Origin: Thelephora terrestris | Lineage: Eukaryota; Basidiomycota; Agaricomycetes; Thelephorales; Thelephoraceae | DNA: 64,000 bases | Direction of reading: 5' to 3' | Assembly (NCBI GenBank): GCA_015956445.1 | Contig: WIUZ02000016.1 | Location: 186,001-250,000 of the forward strand | Shown here: positions 21,964-31,433 of the stretch, piece after piece | Position numbering within the stretch: the first letter of the stretch is position 1 | Layout of the letters: the number at the start of each line of letters is the position of its first letter | Program-made: the position numbers and the translations under genes | Notes under the pieces: generated by a model | Database searches by the model: none | Told to the model about the DNA's origin: nothing | What the model saw: the letters and a program-made list of their open reading frames with translations, nothing else

Positions 21964-22469
21964 CTTATATACCCAATCCTCTACAGGAGTCATTATTCTA
22001 CAATGAGTCAAACATGAGTCAACATGGTCTGTGCGTAGTTTAGGGTAGGGTAGATGAGTCAGAATGAGGGGACTTAGGACGACCGATAGTAATTACTCAT
22101 ACGGGAACAATAGGGGCGCGGGTCAATGGAAGCATTCAGGGATTTCTTGTGTTTCGTGGTAGCAATAGAAGCGTGATGGGGATTTCTCATGATCGACGGG
22201 GATTTCTCTGGATCCATGGCAGCAATAGAAGCGTGGTGGGGATTTCCCATGATCGATGGGGATTTCTCTGAATTGATGGGGTCTTGATTGGGGTTGAGGG
22301 TTCGTTTACCCTAATGGGGACGTTTAAGGATAATGGGTTTTTGTTTTCCTTTCTGGTTTCCCTTGAGTCAGGATGTATTTAAGTCAGGGGGATAAATGAT
22401 CGTTTCCCTCATCGTCTCTTTTCCACTCCCACCAAACACCAATACTACCTCTCTCACCCTCCTGCTACT
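21964..22469. promoter_or_regulatory. Divergent promoter between B1 and B2, copy 1
   Basis: TATA-like boxes face both ways (minus near 21964-21973; plus TATTTAAG near 22374-22382). Between them GGGGATTTCTC and GGGGATTTCCC recur at about 22158-22270, matching the AGAAATCCCC repeats of the other copy. Confidence 0.5.
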
Positions 22470-23207
22470 ATGTCTGCTTTTGCTGCCGCCAACGTCGTCC
22501 TCAACGCTGCCGCCACCCCCTTCACTCCGTCCTTTGAAACGGATGCTCCCTACAACGTGGAGCAACACTTGTACGATACTCCCGCCAACATCGCCCACGA
22601 CAATCAGGTCGCCGTCGACTTCCTTACCGCTCATAACGCTCCTGCCGAGTTCTGGGAGCAGGCCGGTTTCGAAGATCCCAGACTTTCTGGGCCGTTGGTC
22701 CGGGCTCTACACCCTGGAGCCGTTCAATTATTAGACGTCATGGAGAGGGATAGGGAGGAAAGGATCGCGAATGTGGAGAAGCGGGTGGACCGCATGTACG
22801 TCATCATGAACAGCTTGAATGATGACTTCTCTCACTTTGCTTTGGAACATTGGGGACCTTTCCAGGCATCTCTCTTCCGATATTTCGGACACCAGTGTCA
22901 CGGGGCTTATTGCACCGACCCCCCTTGCAAGTCCCCAGTCGTCCCTTCGCCACCGCCAGGATCAGGGCGTTCCTCTCCCTCCATCCCCTCCCTGGAGTCC
23001 TGCCCCAGTTCGCCAGATGGTGGAGAGGTCCCAGAGGAAGAAGACCCGCAAGAGTCCGATGACTCGTTCTGGTCAACGTTGTCGTCCCTCCGACAAGTCA
23101 CGTCAGGTGAGGATGAAGTTGAAGGTGGAGGTGGCGGGTCTCCAAGACCGCTATGGGTTCGCATTAGTGAGCGAGGCCTTGTCGGACGTGCGACGGGAGA
23201 TGTATGA
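22470..23207 (+). CDS. Family B protein B2, copy 1 (245 aa)
   Basis: The start ATG at 22470 follows a TATTTAAG box by about 90 bp. The N-terminus is alanine-rich (MSAFAAANVVLNAAATPF). It is followed by a small helical region (DNQVAVDFLTAHNAPAEFW), a heptad-like stretch (EERIANVEKRVDRMYVIMN), an aromatic block (FSHFALEHWGPFQASLF), a His/Cys cluster (FGHQCHGAYCTDPPCK) that could bind metal, and a serine/proline-rich acidic tail. The copy at 36324-37061 is highly similar and also open. I recognise no known family. The last 300 bp are antisense to another long frame. Confidence 0.6.
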   Translation: MSAFAAANVVLNAAATPFTPSFETDAPYNVEQHLYDTPANIAHDNQVAVDFLTAHNAPAEFWEQAGFEDPRLSGPLVRALHPGAVQLLDVMERDREERIANVEKRVDRMYVIMNSLNDDFSHFALEHWGPFQASLFRYFGHQCHGAYCTDPPCKSPVVPSPPPGSGRSSPSIPSLESCPSSPDGGEVPEEEDPQESDDSFWSTLSSLRQVTSGEDEVEGGGGGSPRPLWVRISERGLVGRATGDV

Positions 23208-24076
23208 TAGTTTATCTCATGATGTGTTGGGGTGTAGGGAGTGCTGGCAGGATCCCGCGACGCGAGAGTGGTCTTACTGTCCTGAGAGCATCCATAATCC
23301 TCACCACTTCGCTCATCGTTGCCCCCTTCCTCAGAACTGTTCGTGCGATATTGACCCGTTTGTGCTCGTCTAAGTTTGTAGTTCTTTTTAGCTACTTTTG
23401 TACTATTATTACCGCGAATGAGACCAATGTCTTGAATTATCTGTGAGATCTTGGCTACTATGTCACGCGTTTGTGACATCGTTCCAGTGGAGGTCTGTGG
23501 GTCTCTTCTGTATTTGGGAAGACCCCGGCGCTTCTCGTCTTGATGCCGGTACCTATCGTTTCGTTCGTCGCCGGAGTCAGACTCATCTGACATGCTGTCG
23601 TAAGCATTCTTGGTCCGTGGTTTAGTCCTTTCGTGGTAAAGTCCGGTGCATACCCTGAGTTTTCCGTCTTCTAGCTTATCGACCGTGTACGTCCGGACTT
23701 TTTCGCCCTTGACCATGGGGTGTCGGTTCATGTCGTCGATTACGCCCTCGAGTTCTTCCTTCCTTACGGCGTTCCATTTTATTTCGTTTCCTCCTTTAGT
23801 TTTGGTCGTGGTCTCCGTCGAGAGCACGGTCGCGCCACCTCCAAGATGCACGCCTCTACGGAACACGTACTCATGCGCTCGCCTAACCTTATTCCTGACA
23901 GGCACGTAAATCACGTCACCCGGTTCCGGTTCATCAAGCCTTAACGTCACGTCTCCATGATACACGGTCCTGTTCCCTGCGGGGCCCTCTATCACTAATG
24001 TCACGTCAGACGCGTGTAGGTGTCGCTGACCTAGATCTTCGTCCTGTGCGAAAATCACCATCTCCTTCGACGCCAA
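22907..24076 (-). pseudogene. Frame crossing the family B / retroelement junction
   Basis: The first part (from 24076, MASKEMVIFAQDEDLGQRHL) belongs to the disrupted minus-strand retroelement, with a segment VTLRLDEPEPGDVIYVPVRN of unknown function. From 23478 leftward the frame enters family B (RDIVAKISQIIQDIGLIRG) and ends in a Gly/Ser/Asp-rich tail antisense to B2. The family B portion is open to the LTR edge in the 36 kb copy too, so it is a third family B frame. The fusion is a product of the insertion. Confidence 0.5.
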
Positions 24077-24124
24077 CAGTCCTCGCGGACGATATCCAGG
24101 TTCCGGTAAGTACCTTAGTGTTAC

Positions 24125-24442
24125 TCATTGTCTTGGTGTACTGATCCAATTTTTCAGGGGACCATCCTCTTCGTTGTAGATTGCTCCTTCCCCTATGCTT
24201 CCGTCTTCAGTACGGTCAGAAGCGGGGTCGTCCTCGCTATCTTCCCATCGTCCGCGACTCCACTTGCTCCATTCCTGGTTCCTTGTTCCTGGCGTGGTTA
24301 CACGTTCGATTTCATCCCGGATCGACACTGTTCCGTTTTTTCTCTCCTTGGGTGCCGTTCCTATCCCTGCTCCACTTCGTGAAACGAGTTCATCGTCTTC
24401 CGAACCAGACTCATCTTGGTAAGTTTCTCTCTCTCTTATCAA
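24125..24442 (-). pseudogene. Acidic frame of the gag-protease element
   Basis: A low-complexity charged frame (DESGSEDDELVSRSGAGI, EWSKWSRGRWEDSEDDP). It is part of the minus-strand retroelement; the role is unknown. Confidence 0.35.
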
Positions 24443-24499
24443 CTCCGTTCCGGGTTTATCTGTCCTCAGGGTTTGATCCTGTCGTCGGTCGTACAGCCT

Positions 24500-25006
24500 T
24501 GTTACGCTGAACTAGCCACTAAGCCTTCGGAGTCCAAGAGGGCAGAGATGGCAGTTAGAAGGTCGGGTCCTCGGTTCAGAGGCGCGAGCCTCTAGGGAAT
24601 TTGCGGGAAGCGAATGAACAGCAAGAGGGAAAGTCGGGATACGAGCGGGAGAACGAGGCAGAGGACAACGGGAAAGCCAGAGAAAGAAACTACTGATAAC
24701 AAACAAAGGGAAACATCGGGACAACAGAGTCAGAAATCGGGACACCAGCGGGACACGAGAGACCAGAGGGACAACGAGAACGAGGGCGAGACGACGAGGG
24801 AACCGAAGGGAGGACCGTAGCAACGCTGCTAGGCCTCAGAAGAGAGAGAGAGAGAGGAAGAGAGAGAGAGGGAATGCTGCTCCTCGATTCTCTGGTCTAT
24901 CGAATACAGGGGCTTTTATATACAATGCTAAGGGCTCTGAGAACGAAGGGAACCAAAGGGAACGAACCAAAATGATGTCAAGAGACCTTATGACGAGTCT
25001 ATGACA
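24500..25006 (-). mobile_element. Copia-like LTR relic inside the gag-protease element
   Basis: Read on the minus strand, it starts TGTCATAGACTCGTCAT at 25006 and has a TATA-like GTATATAAAAG near 24920. It is related to the LTR at 14972. The left edge is probably near TGTTACGC at 24500. No clear target duplication was found. A GA-rich microsatellite lies at about 24838-24872. Confidence 0.5.
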
Positions 25007-25414
25007 TAGGGAAGGCGGGGGATCGAAGGGAATGATGAAGGAAAGGAAGGTGGTTGAGAAACGAACCAGAGGGAGGTCTGGAGTCGCAAGCAGGGCGATC
25101 AATCGAGACGTGATCGGGACGCAGGGAATGGAGATAGGGAGATGAAAAACTAAAGATATAAAACGTACTGAAAAGTCGGGACACGATCGGGACTGATCGG
25201 GACGTGATCGGGAGGGAATGTGAAGGAAACAAAGTCCTAGGGATACTAAATGCTAAGAAACGCAAGTCGCAGGTCGCAGGTTGAGGGGGCGCAGGTCGCA
25301 GGTCTAAGTCGCAGGTTGCAGGTCGAAAGGGGAAAACGTCGGGACGTCGCGATGTCGCGAAGGGGGATAAGAAGAGAGAGAAGTGTAGCGAAGCAAAGGG
25401 ACAGCGAATCCTCA

Positions 25415-26407
25415 TCAGGACAGTCGAGAATGCTGAGGGAAGTCATCTAGACCTCGCGCAGTGGTTGTCGATAGTCGAGAGAAGGTCGCGATTCCGGATA
25501 GTGTCCGAAATATGGTCACGACAACGCAATGGCGTCGTACGACGCTATCGTTCGTGGATTCTTCCGCCACCGACAACTCTTTGTCGACGTCTTCAGGTAC
25601 GTCGTACAGCATCCTTCTCTTGTATTTGACCCTGACCTTTTCCTTATTAGATCCATCTACGTCCTTCTCACGGATTTGAAACGAGCTAAGTTCTTCAGGG
25701 TTTCTTTTAGGCTCATTTCCTCGTGTCTCACCATTCCATAGGTTTCGAGCTAATTCCTCCTTTCCCTGAATATCTCCTTTATCGACCACCTCAGGGTCTT
25801 CACCTTTTCCCTCTTGGGCCAACACCGGCTTATCTGGTGTGCTTGTTTCGTGGGACACGCTTTTCATGGTAAGCTCAGGTCCTTCTCGGTTGTTCTCCGT
25901 ACTAATACCGCTTATCGTGGATTCATAGCCATCCGTTTAATCGGGCATTGATCCTTCAAGACTATTTCTGCTGGTTACTAGGCCGAATCTGTCTTCCTCT
26001 TCCACTTCAAGACTCACGGCACGCCTTCGGGCATCTCGGAAGGTTAGTCCTTCCTTATTGGGAAGTCCGAGCCTTTGTAAACTAATGACATCGTCGCCAT
26101 CAATTTCATTAGCCTTCTGACGTTCCACCAACAGCTTCGGTGTCACGTCATCCATCGCTTCATCGTCTTCATCGTCGCCCTCGCTTCCGTCATCCCATTC
26201 GTTCGACAGGTCAGGTTCCGGTATTCGGCACGAGTACGCTGCCGCAGGCCTTTCCTTGTTACGCGTCCTTGTCGTTTCACGCGTCTGCCGTTCCTTGTGG
26301 CGGTACCTTCCTATATACCTTAGATATTCTTCTCCTTGAGCTTTCTCTGTCTGGTAACTAGTCCGGCTCGTCCGTCGTAGCTTAGTCGTCCGAGTTCTTC
26401 TTTTCAT
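25415..26407 (-). pseudogene. Acidic frames downstream of the protease frame
   Basis: Two adjacent minus-strand frames are highly charged and without recognised domains (for example DEDDEAMDDVTPKLLVERQK and KDVDGSNKEKVRVKYKRRM). They follow the protease frame directly and belong to the same retroelement. No polymerase motifs are seen. Confidence 0.4.
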
Positions 26408-26428
26408 GCCTCCGGGTCCTTTCCGCCT

Positions 26429-28717
26429 TCAGCTAGTAGGTACATCGCTCGGTAATTCTTGTTCGGGTTCGTCGTCCGGTATGTCTAGCGTTTGCGAGGG
26501 CTCCACTTCTCCGCTGTCTCGCTCGTCTTCTAAATTAGGCTCTTCCCTGTAGTCATCAATGTCAAACTCCTCTGTTTCTTCCAAGGTGTTGTCATCGCAT
26601 AGCCTTCTCCATCGCGCTTCATCATTCTGCTTCTCTTGTTGCATCATTTGCTGAAACTCCTCCCAGTCTTGATCTGTCACTCCCCTTAGCACCTTTTGTA
26701 TCAGTGTTTCATGTAGAACCGACCGAACGGTAGACTCCTCAATTTGAGTATTTAACTCTGCCTGATTTCCTGGGTGTTCCGGTCCCTGGGCTTCTTCTTC
26801 TTCCGCTGCTCCAACTTCATACTCGTCCATCCCTTGTTCTTCTTCCTTGTCAGATTCTTCTACTTCTTGTCGCTGTCCTGGTTCTGGTGGATCCATTTCT
26901 CCAATTGCCACAGGTGAGTAGGGAAAATCTCTCCCTCTATCTTCTAGGCCCTGGGCTCCAATATGAGCTACGTTGCTTCCTATGTCGTCATCCTCTTCTT
27001 CTTCATCCGTTTCTGGTACTTCCTGTGCTTCCCTAATGGCATAGACTTCGGCCGGACTTTGCTTCCGTTCTGTCTGTGGTGTATTGGTCCCTTGCCTTTT
27101 TAGGTTAGAGATAGGGGTTATGTTGTGCCATCCGTTCTTGGTCCGGAATGCTATTCTTGTTCCCTCATTGTCTTCAATGAGATGAGCCCGATTCCTACAT
27201 CCCCAGGGTCTTCCCAAGAGTAGCTGAAATCCGACTCGAGGATTGACATACAAGTTTCCCCTGGTTAAGATTGGTCCATCATCAGTTTCAATCGTTATTT
27301 CAGCCATTGGCACCATTCCTGCACATCTGGTTAGGTTACCATCGACTGACAATAATTGAATTTGGTGCGGTTCAGCGTCTAACCAAGGTATTCCTGCCTT
27401 TTCTGCCAAGTTCTGACTGATGACGTTGAGCTGGGATCCACTGTCAAATATTCCAGTCATCCGTGCTCTTCCTATCCTCACTGGTACTTTCAACAAGTCT
27501 CCCTTCTCCGTCGTTATCTGGGGTTCTTTTACCTGTTCACTGAGGTAAGCTTCTTCCTCCTCCTCCTCTCCCTCTTCTTCCTCTGACATTTCTGCATCAG
27601 ATGGGTCTGAGTGATCGTCCTCGTAAATCCCAACAAAACCTGTTTTGTCCTGAGCTGGGGCCAAAGCCTCACGCTGTGGTCTCATGGCGCTCATTAGGTT
27701 TCGTCGCAAGGAAGGCGCATTACCCACAATCTCCTGTACTGTTAGGGTAACTGGGGTGCTCAGAATTTCCTTGGTTATTTCTGAACTGTCTCTTCCCACA
27801 GGCCCAGTATTAGCGACTTTGATGATGTTGGGTTTAGGTTGATGCGTAGGCTCCTTCCTCGTGCTCTTTATGGGTTTTATGGGGATTGTCTTGTCGACGT
27901 CCATTGGCACCGCCTGTATGTCAGCTGTCTCCTCAGCTATGCCCTTGTTGATGTTCATGGTTCCCATTCCTTTGGGGTTCCTTCCTTGGTGGCCATTAGG
28001 ATTGACGCTTACCTTGATGGGGGCTTCCTTCCTACCCAGACCATTTGCTTTGCCACCCCTGGGGAGTTTCTTCACCCCTTGGGCACTGCTAGGTAAGTTT
28101 CCCTGGGCTATGTCTTTCCTATGAGCTTTGCTGACCTGTTCTGTCCTTATTGCGCCATAAGCTTGGTAATTTCCTACCTGCCCAGAGGCCCATCCTAGTT
28201 CCTCTTGTGCATCTGTCCCAGCGTCTTCTTCCTCATATTCTACTTCCATGTAATTACATGCTGCGTCGTCTTCATCATGTTCATATGTCCCAATTCGTGT
28301 GAAATGAACTTCTGCTACCTCACGCTGGATTGCCTGCACCCAAGTTTCTTCTTGAGCCCGGATTATTCGTGAGCCGTCAGGTCGTTGGAGTCTTCCACTG
28401 TTTGGTTCTCTCACAACTTTCCCTTGCTGGATTAGCTTGTTCACTTCCTCACAATACCTGATATGGTGCCCTGGCTGTCCACAACTATAGCAGGTAATAC
28501 TAATCCCAATTGCATTGGCTCCTGTTCCCAGAGCAAAACTCTTCTGAGGGGGTTTACTTGGTTGCTGAGGGGGTTTACTTGGTTGCTGAGGGGGTTTACT
28601 TGGTTGCTGAGGATTGGGATTGGTTCGTTGTTGGGAAGGGGAATTGAATTGTTGACGGGGAGGGTTGTTGAATCTCTGATGGGAGGAGGGTCTCTCTGGA
28701 ATGTTCCACCTTGCCAA
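26429..28717 (-). pseudogene. Zinc-knuckle and aspartic protease frame (gag-pro)
   Basis: A CCHC zinc knuckle is visible near residues 75-90 (CYSCGQPGHHIRYC). A retropepsin-like core follows around residues 400-500: GIFDSGSQLNVIS with the catalytic D-S-G, and a second hydrophobic half with LLLGRPWGCRNRAHL. Between and after them is acidic low-complexity text. These are features of Gag-Pol proteins of Ty3-like retroelements. The frame overlaps gag at its 5' end in a different register; such overlaps are used for frameshifting in this class, but use here is unknown. It is treated as a fossil. Confidence 0.75.
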
Positions 28718-29715
28718 GAGGATCTGCTTGGGCCTTGTTGAACTGGGGCCTCTATTATGCCTTTGAGCTCTGGGTAGTTCCTGACAAGATTGACGTACTT
28801 TACTAGGTAGTCTGGTTCGTTGAGTTTCAGCCCACTCATGCTTTCGACTAGCTTGTTAAGTTCCTTGTCATCTTTCCCTTTGCCCTTCTTGGTCCTGGGA
28901 GGTGTCTTGGGTGGGGTGATGGGTGACTTCCGTTGTGTAAGGGGTTTTACGTCATGGTCTGACTCATCTCCAGAACTATATCCGTGGTTCTTTTCCTTCT
29001 CATCATCATCCTCATCTGAGTCAGATTCAGAGTCCGAGGAATTGTACCTAGTCCTTGTAGTGAGATGCTGGTCAAACCTGTTGGGGTTGAGCACTGAGTT
29101 AGCCGCCTTCTCTATGTCAGATATTTCAAATGGGATGGTAACATCCAACTCAGGGTTCACCATCCTCATATGAGATTCTGCCTGTCTTCTGAACGAGGAA
29201 TTCAGTCCTTCCCAGAAATATCTGCGAACCTCCCGGTTGGAGATCCTCTTCCTTTCTTTGGCTAGGCCAACCAGCTTCCAGAATTCTAGCTGATATTTCT
29301 TAAACTCATCCAAGGTACGCATCTTGCATTGTCTCCATTTGGCTGTGAATCCATCGATTTTTCCCATGTTCAGACATACTTCTTTGACTCCAAAGTAGTA
29401 CTCCAAATCCTTCAAGAGATCGTGGTAATCTCTCTCAGCATGGGAAGGCAAACTCCGGAGCTTCCGAGCTACCTTATCACTGCAATATCTAATAAGCCCT
29501 TGGTACTTTTCTCTGGATGAGGTCACTCTGTAATGCTCACAGAGGTGCTCATATGTCTCCAGGAAAGGTTCCAGGCTGTAGGGCTCCCCATCAAAGGTTC
29601 GGGGTGCTCTTGATCTGTTGGGGGAGGGCAGTTCCAAATAGGAACCAGAGTAGTGTCGATCTTCATTCCTGAAGATGGGGGAGTGTTCGTTTTCTGACTC
29701 TGATAGACGAGTCAT
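28441..29715 (-). pseudogene. Retroelement gag
   Basis: The text APRTFDGEPYSLEPFLETYE and GLIRYCSDKVARKLRSLPSH is the start of a retrotransposon gag (capsid-like) domain, about residues 35-210. A Ser/Asp-rich linker and a short tandem repeat (NQVNPLS) near the end follow. It lies next to the LTR and primer-site region and upstream of the zinc-knuckle frame. Confidence 0.75.
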
Positions 29716-29801
29716 ACTGTGAGTGGGGTGGGGATTAAGGGTAGAAGAGGGTCTAATGGTGAATGAGATGTCCTGGGTGATGTGGGTTTGTTTACTGGAA
29801 T

Positions 29802-29819
29802 CCCTCGCCGTGGGCTCCA
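29802..29819 (-). promoter_or_regulatory. Primer-binding-like site
   Basis: On the plus strand CCCTCGCCGTGGGCTCCA ends in CCA and is preceded by GAAT, like the T-arm and acceptor 3' end of a tRNA. On the minus strand this is TGGAGCCC..., placed two bases from the LTR edge at 29822, as expected for a minus-strand LTR element. The tRNA species is not identified. Confidence 0.6.
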
Positions 29820-29821
29820 GT

Positions 29822-31050
29822 TGTCGGGTTCGTGGGGAGTGTAGTGTTATTTCCTATACGGAAGATAACTAACACCCTTTGGTTTGCTTAGAGACTAGAG
29901 TATAGAAACCAAGCAGGCTGGTTGATTAGTCAATGAACTCAACTAACAACTCCCAGGGTAGAGCGGGGTTCCTCTTTCCGGCTCTTGGTCCTGATGAGTT
30001 CGCTGGGGATCTACTAGTAGTGTGTCCCTCAGTAATTATTCTAGGGAATCAGTAATGTTATCACTCAGGGGCTCTGTACACTCTGATTAGACACCTAACT
30101 TCACCATGGGAATCTATGTTCTGATAGGAATGGGGTTCCTGACTCAAGGATGGGCCTTGAGGCTGTGCTTGAGGCTGTGTAATAGTCCTGTCCTTAGGCT
30201 GTACCTAAAGCTGTGTTGAGGCTGTGTCGTGAAGCTAAACCAAATAAGGAAGGTGTACGCTTACACCTGAGGCTGTGCTTGATATGTCGTAAAAGTGACA
30301 AGATATGTTGTAGAGCTTATAGAGGTATGTCAGATACCTTAAACTTGCTACAGATGACGCCTAGTGTGTCAAACAAATATAACTTCAAATAAACTTGGGA
30401 TAAAATGATATGTCGTAGAATATGTCGGAGACCTTTGTGGTACCTGCTAAATCTGGCTGTTACCTAAACAAACACTCTTCTGAAGTGGAGGGCTATCTGC
30501 CTAAAGTATCAGACTTCAGCAATACAGACACCAAAAACTCCAATGTCACAAGTGTGCTAGGCTTGATCAGTACTTCTGACTTAGTGCTTCTTCACACAGA
30601 GGATGAGGCTGAAAGTGGTATGTGATTACTCAAAATCACTCAACCAATCAGTCCTAAGGGATAGGGGTAGATAAAAAGTTGTGGGGGAAAACTAGCAAAG
30701 AGAACCTCAGTCTAGGTGAAGACTGACCTGTTGGTGATTCTCCCTGAGTAGTGGGTGAGCTGCTGTCCTGGTGGGGTGAACTGATTGTCCCTTAGAAGTG
30801 TGGTTGAGGTCTATATATACTAATTTACAGGAGAATGTCCCAGAACATTCCAACGCATTCCACATTATTCCACAACATTCCATCATGTTCCATGGCATTC
30901 CGTCTTGTTCCTTTGGGTGACCAGTGGTCACATCTGTGACATTCCGTCATCTTCTAGAATGTTCCGTTACCTTCTAATATGTTCCAGTGTTTTCCAGTAG
31001 GCTCCAAGGAATTCTATGATTTTTCATGAATTTCCAGGCTTATCTTATCT
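29822..31050 (-). mobile_element. LTR of the gag-protease element
   Basis: The inner edge is TGTCGGGTTCGTGGGG at 29822 next to the primer-like site. A TATA-like box faces the element (minus GTATATATAG, near 30811-30820). Direct CATTCCA/GTTCC words recur at 30840-31010. The outer edge could not be placed, and no second LTR is seen at the left. Confidence 0.5.
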
Positions 31051-31191
31051 CTTATCTTATCTATCTTGTCCTTATCTTATCAAATGAATAAATAATTCGT
31101 TATCCATAGAATATTCTTCCTTGGGCTGTAAGTACACTATTTATTGTGCGAAAAATCGTAAATAAATCATGATTAATCCAGGGGTCCGACA
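31051..31191. other. Short AT-rich spacer
   Basis: No gene is seen. TTATC repeats (CTTATCTTATC) resemble those at about 11380-11400. Confidence 0.4.
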
Positions 31192-31433
31192 GCACGCATT
31201 CTAGGCGTTCCGGAACAAAATTCTTCCAAGGCCGTCCCACGGGCTGAGGTGTCAGCTTGATGTAGTAAGCCAACGATGATGGTACAGGGGCGGAAGTTGA
31301 TGTGACCCAGACCAATGAGGTTCGTCGAGGTAGGTCACGTGAAGGATCACCGATCTAGGCTATAAGAAGGACGTCTTCTTGGAGCCATCCTTGATCAGCA
31401 ACACCAGCAACTTCCCCATCATCTTACCAAAAC

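Larger units (their letters stand above)
21175..23478 (-). mobile_element. Family B gene-bearing solo LTR, copy 1 (2304 bp)
   Basis: It begins TGTCAGGGTTGTAGGCC and ends TTTGTGACA, with TCGTT duplicated at 21170-21174 and 23479-23483. The sequence on both sides belongs to one minus-strand retroelement, so this is a clean insertion. It holds gene B1 (minus), a divergent promoter region, gene B2 (plus) and a third frame antisense to the end of B2. It has the same layout and nearly the same length as the copy at 36053-38360. It looks whole as an LTR. Confidence 0.85.
20111..31050 (-). mobile_element. Large gag-protease LTR retroelement (Ty3-like), minus strand
   Basis: From right to left it has an LTR (from 29822 rightward), a primer-binding-like site (29802-29819), gag (29715-28441), a zinc-knuckle and protease frame (28717-26429), and acidic frames of unknown role (26407-25415, 24442-22907 part, 21095-20111). 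I see no reverse transcriptase, RNase H or integrase, so it is either non-autonomous or has lost them. It is interrupted by a copia-like LTR (about 24500-25006) and by a family B solo LTR (21175-23478, with TCGTT duplicated), and cut at 20111. It looks broken, with several interruptions. Confidence 0.65.

Noticed and set aside
24106-25928. Four plus-strand GT-AG pairs of 50-60 bp that look like introns (for example one with TACTAATACC near 25904)
   Set aside because: The plus-strand exons they would define are short and contain stops, whereas the minus-strand text is a consistent acidic protein style. I could not build a gene from them.
26429-29715. A host (domesticated) gag-protease gene
   Set aside because: An LTR edge and a tRNA-like primer site lie directly beside it and the region is broken by other insertions, so a retroelement fossil is the simpler reading.
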